From: Gemmatimonas sp. UBA7669
Lineage (GTDB): Bacteria > Gemmatimonadota > Gemmatimonadetes > Gemmatimonadales > Gemmatimonadaceae
Reading direction: 5' to 3'
DNA length: 8,753 nt
Assembly (NCBI RefSeq): GCF_002483225.1
Contig: NZ_DLHL01000041.1
Coordinates: 1-8,753, forward strand
Part shown: positions 5,983 through 8,753 of the stretch, piece after piece
Position numbering within the stretch: the stretch's first letter is position 1
Layout: each line of letters begins with the position of its first letter
Notes under the pieces: generated by a model
Seen by the model: the letters and a program-made list of their open reading frames with translations, nothing else
Databases searched by the model: none
What the model was told of the DNA's origin: nothing
Program-made: the position numbers and the translations under genes

Positions 5983-6663
5983 TCAGAACTGCAGCACGCC
6001 GGTGCGGGCCTCAAGGCGCCGCACCTCTCCTCCCAGAATACGCGACGCCAGCGTGCGCAGTCCGCGCGTCAGCGCCGACGCCGGACTGCGTTTCCCGCGG
6101 ACGGCGGGATTGGCTTCCCCCTTGAGCCAGCGCTCGAGTTCATCGAGATCGCTCACCTCCAGCGCGCCCACTTCGGCCTGCACCAGCACATAGCCGCGCT
6201 GACCACGACGAGGCGCCGGCAGTGGTGGCAGAAAGGCCAGCTCACTGGCCGCGCGGGCGTCGGCAAAACGCAGATAGCTGCCCAGATTGGTGACGCGCTC
6301 GCCCACGATGCGCGCCACGTTGTAGCTGCGATCCACCACATCGTATTGCACGATCACATCCCACTCCGCGCGGCCGCGCACATCGTCGAACCATCGACCC
6401 ACCGTCCAGATTTCCGTGCGCACGTGAATGCGCGCCGGAAAGCCATTGCGCAGCAGGGCATCGAAGTCCCGATCGGTGAGTACGCCGCGCACGGCCACCA
6501 GCGGCGGGTAGGAGGTGGGGGTGACGCGGATGTCGATTTCGGGGCGTGACTGACCACGGGCTGCTGCCGGGAGTCCCAGCAGCAGCCATGCACTCAGCAG
6601 GAGGCGCACCCAGAGGTGCCGCATCCGCTGCGTCGCGGGTCCAGTCACACCGAGGCCGGTCAT
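5983..6663 (-). CDS. Exported DUF4390-like protein of unknown function
   Basis: A 226-residue product from the ATG at 6663, or 213 from the internal ATG at 6624. The shorter form begins MRHLWVRLLLSAWLLLGLPAAARG, a textbook signal peptide with cleavage near ARG/QS, so the mature protein is periplasmic or surface-attached; there is no lipobox Cys. The 6663 start is only 6 nt after the stop of the upstream barrel gene and suits translational coupling; neither start has a clear Shine-Dalgarno. Visible features: NGFPARIHVRTEIW (73-86), GRWFDD (89-94) and EWDVIVQYDVVDRSYNV (100-116) follow the order of the DUF4390 family (a nGxPl segment, then Trp-rich, then a Tyr-strand pattern). LERWLKGE (177-183) is near the C-terminus. 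The family assignment is by pattern memory, not a search. It is likely co-transcribed with the outer-membrane protein gene, hinting at a shared envelope role. Confidence 0.7.
   Translation of the reverse strand: MTGLGVTGPATQRMRHLWVRLLLSAWLLLGLPAAARGQSRPEIDIRVTPTSYPPLVAVRGVLTDRDFDALLRNGFPARIHVRTEIWTVGRWFDDVRGRAEWDVIVQYDVVDRSYNVARIVGERVTNLGSYLRFADARAASELAFLPPLPAPRRGQRGYVLVQAEVGALEVSDLDELERWLKGEANPAVRGKRSPASALTRGLRTLASRILGGEVRRLEARTGVLQF
6001..6025. other. Hairpin inside the 3' end of the DUF4390-like gene, possible stop for HNH transcription
   Basis: GGTGCGG (6001-6007) pairs with CCGCACC (6019-6025), and an inner GCC/GGC around TCAA extends the stem to 10 bp with one bulged G. It begins 25 nt after the HNH stop codon and is followed on the plus strand by the pyrimidine run TCTCCTCCC. 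Because the two genes converge with a 7-nt gap, any terminator for HNH must lie inside the neighbour, as this would. There is no T tract, and the sequence also encodes LEARTG, so it may be chance in GC-rich DNA. Confidence 0.3.
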
Positions 6664-6669
6664 GCGCCG

Positions 6670-8478
6670 TCAGAACCGCCGCGACAGACGCACGTACACA
6701 TTGGGCGAAAGACCACCCTGAGACACGGCCTGCGCGATGTACACGCCGAAGTCTCCGAAGTCGAAGCCGCCGCCGATGTCGGTACGCCAGGTGTCAAAGC
6801 CAGGCACGGAGTTCTTGTCGAAGACCAGCGGGCCGAGGTCGGCGTTCGGAATCGAGCTCGGGCTCGGCCGGTCGATCAGCCAACCACGTCCCGTGTTGGC
6901 AAACACCACCCAGGCACCATCGGCGCGCACGCGACCCAGGCCCCAGCGACGATCGCCGTAGTCGCTGTCGTCGCCGAAGAGATTGATGCGGAAGTCCCCC
7001 TTCCACTCCGCCTGCAGCAGGGCCATGCGCTCACACTGCGCGGGCCGACCGAGCGAGGCATACATCTCCTCACTGCCCGTGGCGCAGGTGCCCACATCGC
7101 TTGTGCCGTTCATGCGACGGAAGTCGAAGCCCGGCAGCGCGTCAATGCCACTGACGGAGAAGCGGCGCTGCACGGGCAGGGGATCGCCGTTCACCCAGCC
7201 ACCGAACACCGCGCGCAGGTTGAGCTGCGCGTTGGGGCCGAGGCGGTTGTAGCGACGCAAGTCGAAGAAGGCGCGTGAATAGGTCACGCCCTCGTTGAGC
7301 GGAATGGGCGTGGTGCCCGTGGGCAGCGGGCGCACGCCGGGCGTGAGTTCACCCATGGTGTCGTAGGTGCCCGTGCCGCGCTCATACTCGCCACGCAGGA
7401 ACCAGCCACTGCGCGGACGCTGGGAGTTGGTGCGCGTGTCGAACACGGCGCTCAGGGTGAAGCGCTTGAGCACACCCTCGTCGGCCGTGGGATTGCGGCG
7501 CCAGGCCAGATCGGAATTGAAGAGCGTCCAGGGATCGCGTGCCGGACGCGCACTCCAGCGCTCCTCGCCATAACTCGCGCGCAGTTCACTGGCCTTGCCG
7601 GCAAAGAGCGCCACGTAGCCCTCTCCACCATGCCGCTGCCAGTAGTCGCGGTAGTCACGCGTGAAGAGGAAGCTGTTGAGGCCCACTTCGGTTTCGGTGA
7701 GCTGCCACTGTTCCATGGCATCCACCACGTCGAAGAGCTTGCCGCCAAGGGCCACGCCGGCGCGGTTGCCCTGCCGCACTTCGAGCAGCGCCTGATGGCC
7801 GAGGTTCTCACGCTTCCACTCGATGCCATCACCGGTACGGAAGATGCCAAACACCTCGGCCCGCACCCGCGTGTCTTCCGCGCGCAGACGGAAGCGCGGC
7901 CCCACGAGAATGGGGAGGCCTTCCACGCGATTGTATGTGTGTGCCGTGGTGACGAAGAGCTGACTCTCGGCGCCGTTCTCCCGATCGTCGCGCACCCAGC
8001 GGGACCAGCGCGCAAAGAAGTCGGTTTCGGCAATCAGCGTGTCGGCATCTTCGCGGTAACGGTAGCGCGAGCTCCACACGCGAATGTCGCCCACGACATT
8101 GGGACGCTCGGGCGCTTCGAAGGTGCCGCCGAGCACGGTGAGCGACTTCTCGAGTCGCGCGCCGTCCTGCAGAAACACATCGCCGTTGAGCACCACAACG
8201 TCGCCGTAGACCACGCCCGCCAGGCGCGCGTTGCCATTGAGGACGGCGAGGTCGCCGCGCACGGTGTCGGCGGCGGCGAGCGTGAAGTCTCCGCGCACGC
8301 GCCGCGTGGACGGGGCATTGAAGACACGCGTGACCTCGAGTGCGACATCCCGGGGCACGGACCCCAGGCGCCCGGCGCGCTGCGCGGCACCGGTGGACGG
8401 GGACATCGCGACACCGGACATCGCGGCGGCCAGCAGTGCCGCAGATCTGAGCACCGTACGGGCCATGGCTTGCTTCAT
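6670..8478 (-). CDS. Outer-membrane beta-barrel protein with N-terminal polymer-forming-like repeats and Omp85-like C-terminus
   Basis: A 602-residue product from the ATG at 8478, selected by AAGGAG 6 nt upstream; an in-frame TTG at 8493 overlaps that site and is unlikely. A signal peptide spans about 1-32 (cleavage near TGAA/QR). Residues about 61-134 are short Gly/Asp/Val repeats (RGDLAVLNGNARLAG, YGDVVVLNGDVFLQDG, KSLTVLGGTF), like the right-handed beta-helix strands of bactofilin/polymer-forming proteins. The rest (about 150-602) alternates polar and hydrophobic residues with many aromatics, as in a beta-barrel. RRFSVSGIDALPGFDF (438-453) resembles the Omp85 loop-6 motif (usually (V/I)RG(F/Y)) with Pro449 in place of Arg. 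The last residue is Phe602 (RLSRRF), the classic barrel C-terminal signal. No POTRA domains are evident. Two Cys after the loop-6 segment (GTCATG, AQCERM) could form a disulfide. Substrate or role is unknown: transport, assembly or scaffold are all possible. The DUF4390-like gene follows after 6 nt. Confidence 0.8.
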   Translation of the reverse strand: MKQAMARTVLRSAALLAAAMSGVAMSPSTGAAQRAGRLGSVPRDVALEVTRVFNAPSTRRVRGDFTLAAADTVRGDLAVLNGNARLAGVVYGDVVVLNGDVFLQDGARLEKSLTVLGGTFEAPERPNVVGDIRVWSSRYRYREDADTLIAETDFFARWSRWVRDDRENGAESQLFVTTAHTYNRVEGLPILVGPRFRLRAEDTRVRAEVFGIFRTGDGIEWKRENLGHQALLEVRQGNRAGVALGGKLFDVVDAMEQWQLTETEVGLNSFLFTRDYRDYWQRHGGEGYVALFAGKASELRASYGEERWSARPARDPWTLFNSDLAWRRNPTADEGVLKRFTLSAVFDTRTNSQRPRSGWFLRGEYERGTGTYDTMGELTPGVRPLPTGTTPIPLNEGVTYSRAFFDLRRYNRLGPNAQLNLRAVFGGWVNGDPLPVQRRFSVSGIDALPGFDFRRMNGTSDVGTCATGSEEMYASLGRPAQCERMALLQAEWKGDFRINLFGDDSDYGDRRWGLGRVRADGAWVVFANTGRGWLIDRPSPSSIPNADLGPLVFDKNSVPGFDTWRTDIGGGFDFGDFGVYIAQAVSQGGLSPNVYVRLSRRF

Positions 8479-8484
8479 CGAAAG

Positions 8485-8490
8485 CTCCTT
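8485..8490 (-). promoter_or_regulatory. Ribosome binding site of the outer-membrane protein gene
   Basis: On the minus strand AAGGAG is followed by CTTTCG and then ATG, giving an ideal 6-nt spacing. It fixes the start at 8478 and rules out the in-frame TTG at 8493, which lies just before it. It is the best Shine-Dalgarno on the minus strand in this window and contrasts with the weak or absent sites at tyrS and the DUF4390-like gene. Confidence 0.8.
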
Positions 8491-8711
8491 CAAGGGTTCG
8501 CGCTACGGCATGGCAGGCCGCGTACCACCGGGCCACTGCCCCACACCCACGACCGCTGTCGCAGCGCAAGTGACGGCAATATCACTGTTTAGCCACTCTC
8601 CGCGCGACCTCCTTGGCCGAGCCCTGCTCACAATTCCGAGGACAAACCCGTGTCGGACTGAAACGCCGCGCAGGCACGGACAGCGACACGCCCCCAAACC
8701 GTTTGAACGTC
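8491..8711. other. Non-coding upstream region of the outer-membrane protein gene
   Basis: I see no gene here. Short open frames on both strands lack ribosome binding sites and recognisable products. On the minus strand this is the leader and promoter region of the barrel/DUF4390-like unit. A TA-rich patch around 8578-8592 (minus strand CTAAACAGTGATATTG) is the most promoter-like segment, about 100 nt before the start codon. No confident -35/-10 pair can be named. Confidence 0.45.
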
Positions 8712-8753
8712 GACCCCGACCCCAACCCTGACCCCGACCCCGACCCCGACCCC
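8712..8753. repeat. GACCCC hexamer tandem array, truncated by the window end
   Basis: Seven consecutive hexamers fill 8712-8753: GACCCC twice, one variant AACCCT, then GACCCC four times. The array continues to the last base, so its true length is unknown. On the minus strand it reads GGGGTC repeated, with runs of three or four G every 6 nt, which is G-quadruplex-capable. It lies about 235 nt upstream of the barrel gene start. One plus-strand frame would encode Asp-Pro repeats but has no supported start. Confidence 0.85.

Noticed and set aside
7630..8592. 320-codon plus-strand open frame opposite the outer-membrane gene
   Set aside because: The opposite strand encodes a protein with signal peptide, barrel pattern and strong ribosome binding site; this frame shows only His/Ala/Gly-rich shadow sequence.
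8640..8753. Coding Asp-Pro repeat protein running off the right end on the plus strand
   Set aside because: The frame containing the repeat has no ATG or ribosome binding site upstream within the window; a coding origin cannot be supported from this sequence.

Overview
The window is a high-GC bacterial stretch with short intergenic gaps and strongly G/C-biased third codon positions. An outer-membrane beta-barrel gene with a signal peptide points to a diderm (Gram-negative type) organism. The style of the proteins (TyrRS, PBP1a, an HTHLE-type amidohydrolase, and a barrel protein with a polymer-forming-like N-terminus) makes me think of Gemmatimonadota or a related group. That placement is an impression from protein style and was not tested by any search.

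Layout from left to right: (1) 1-206 has no gene, is less GC-rich than the rest, begins with a pair of 8-bp direct repeats that may be the end of an insertion sequence, and contains a strong inverted repeat. (2) tyrS (tyrosyl-tRNA synthetase) lies on the minus strand at 207-1493. (3) A 61-bp divergent intergenic region with a 7-bp inverted repeat separates tyrS from (4) a class A penicillin-binding protein gene (mrcA type, 1555-3708, plus strand). This gene overlaps by 4 nt (GTGA) with (5) an amidohydrolase of the MTA/SAH deaminase - aminodeoxyfutalosine deaminase group (3705-5123). (6) A 267-nt gap follows, with a small hairpin and a terminator-like 11-bp perfect stem with a T-rich tail. It leads to (7) a small HNH endonuclease-family protein with a GTG start and a very strong ribosome binding site (5391-5975). 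(8) Convergent to it, with only 7 nt between stops, is a two-gene minus-strand unit read from right to left: an outer-membrane protein with an N-terminal polymer-forming-like repeat region and an Omp85-like C-terminal barrel (6670-8478), then a small exported DUF4390-like protein (5983-6663). (9) The right end (8479-8753) is the non-coding upstream region of that unit and finishes in a GACCCC hexamer array that runs off the window.

Most of the content is housekeeping: translation (tyrS), peptidoglycan synthesis (mrcA) and nucleoside/purine-type deamination (the amidohydrolase). The parts least explained by known families are the barrel/DUF4390-like pair, the stand-alone HNH protein and its structured leader, and the hexamer array upstream of the barrel gene. 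I see no CRISPR array, tRNA, rRNA, phage module or recognisable defence or biosynthetic cluster. I do not think the window holds a clearly new multi-gene system; the outer-membrane pair is the best candidate for something poorly described.
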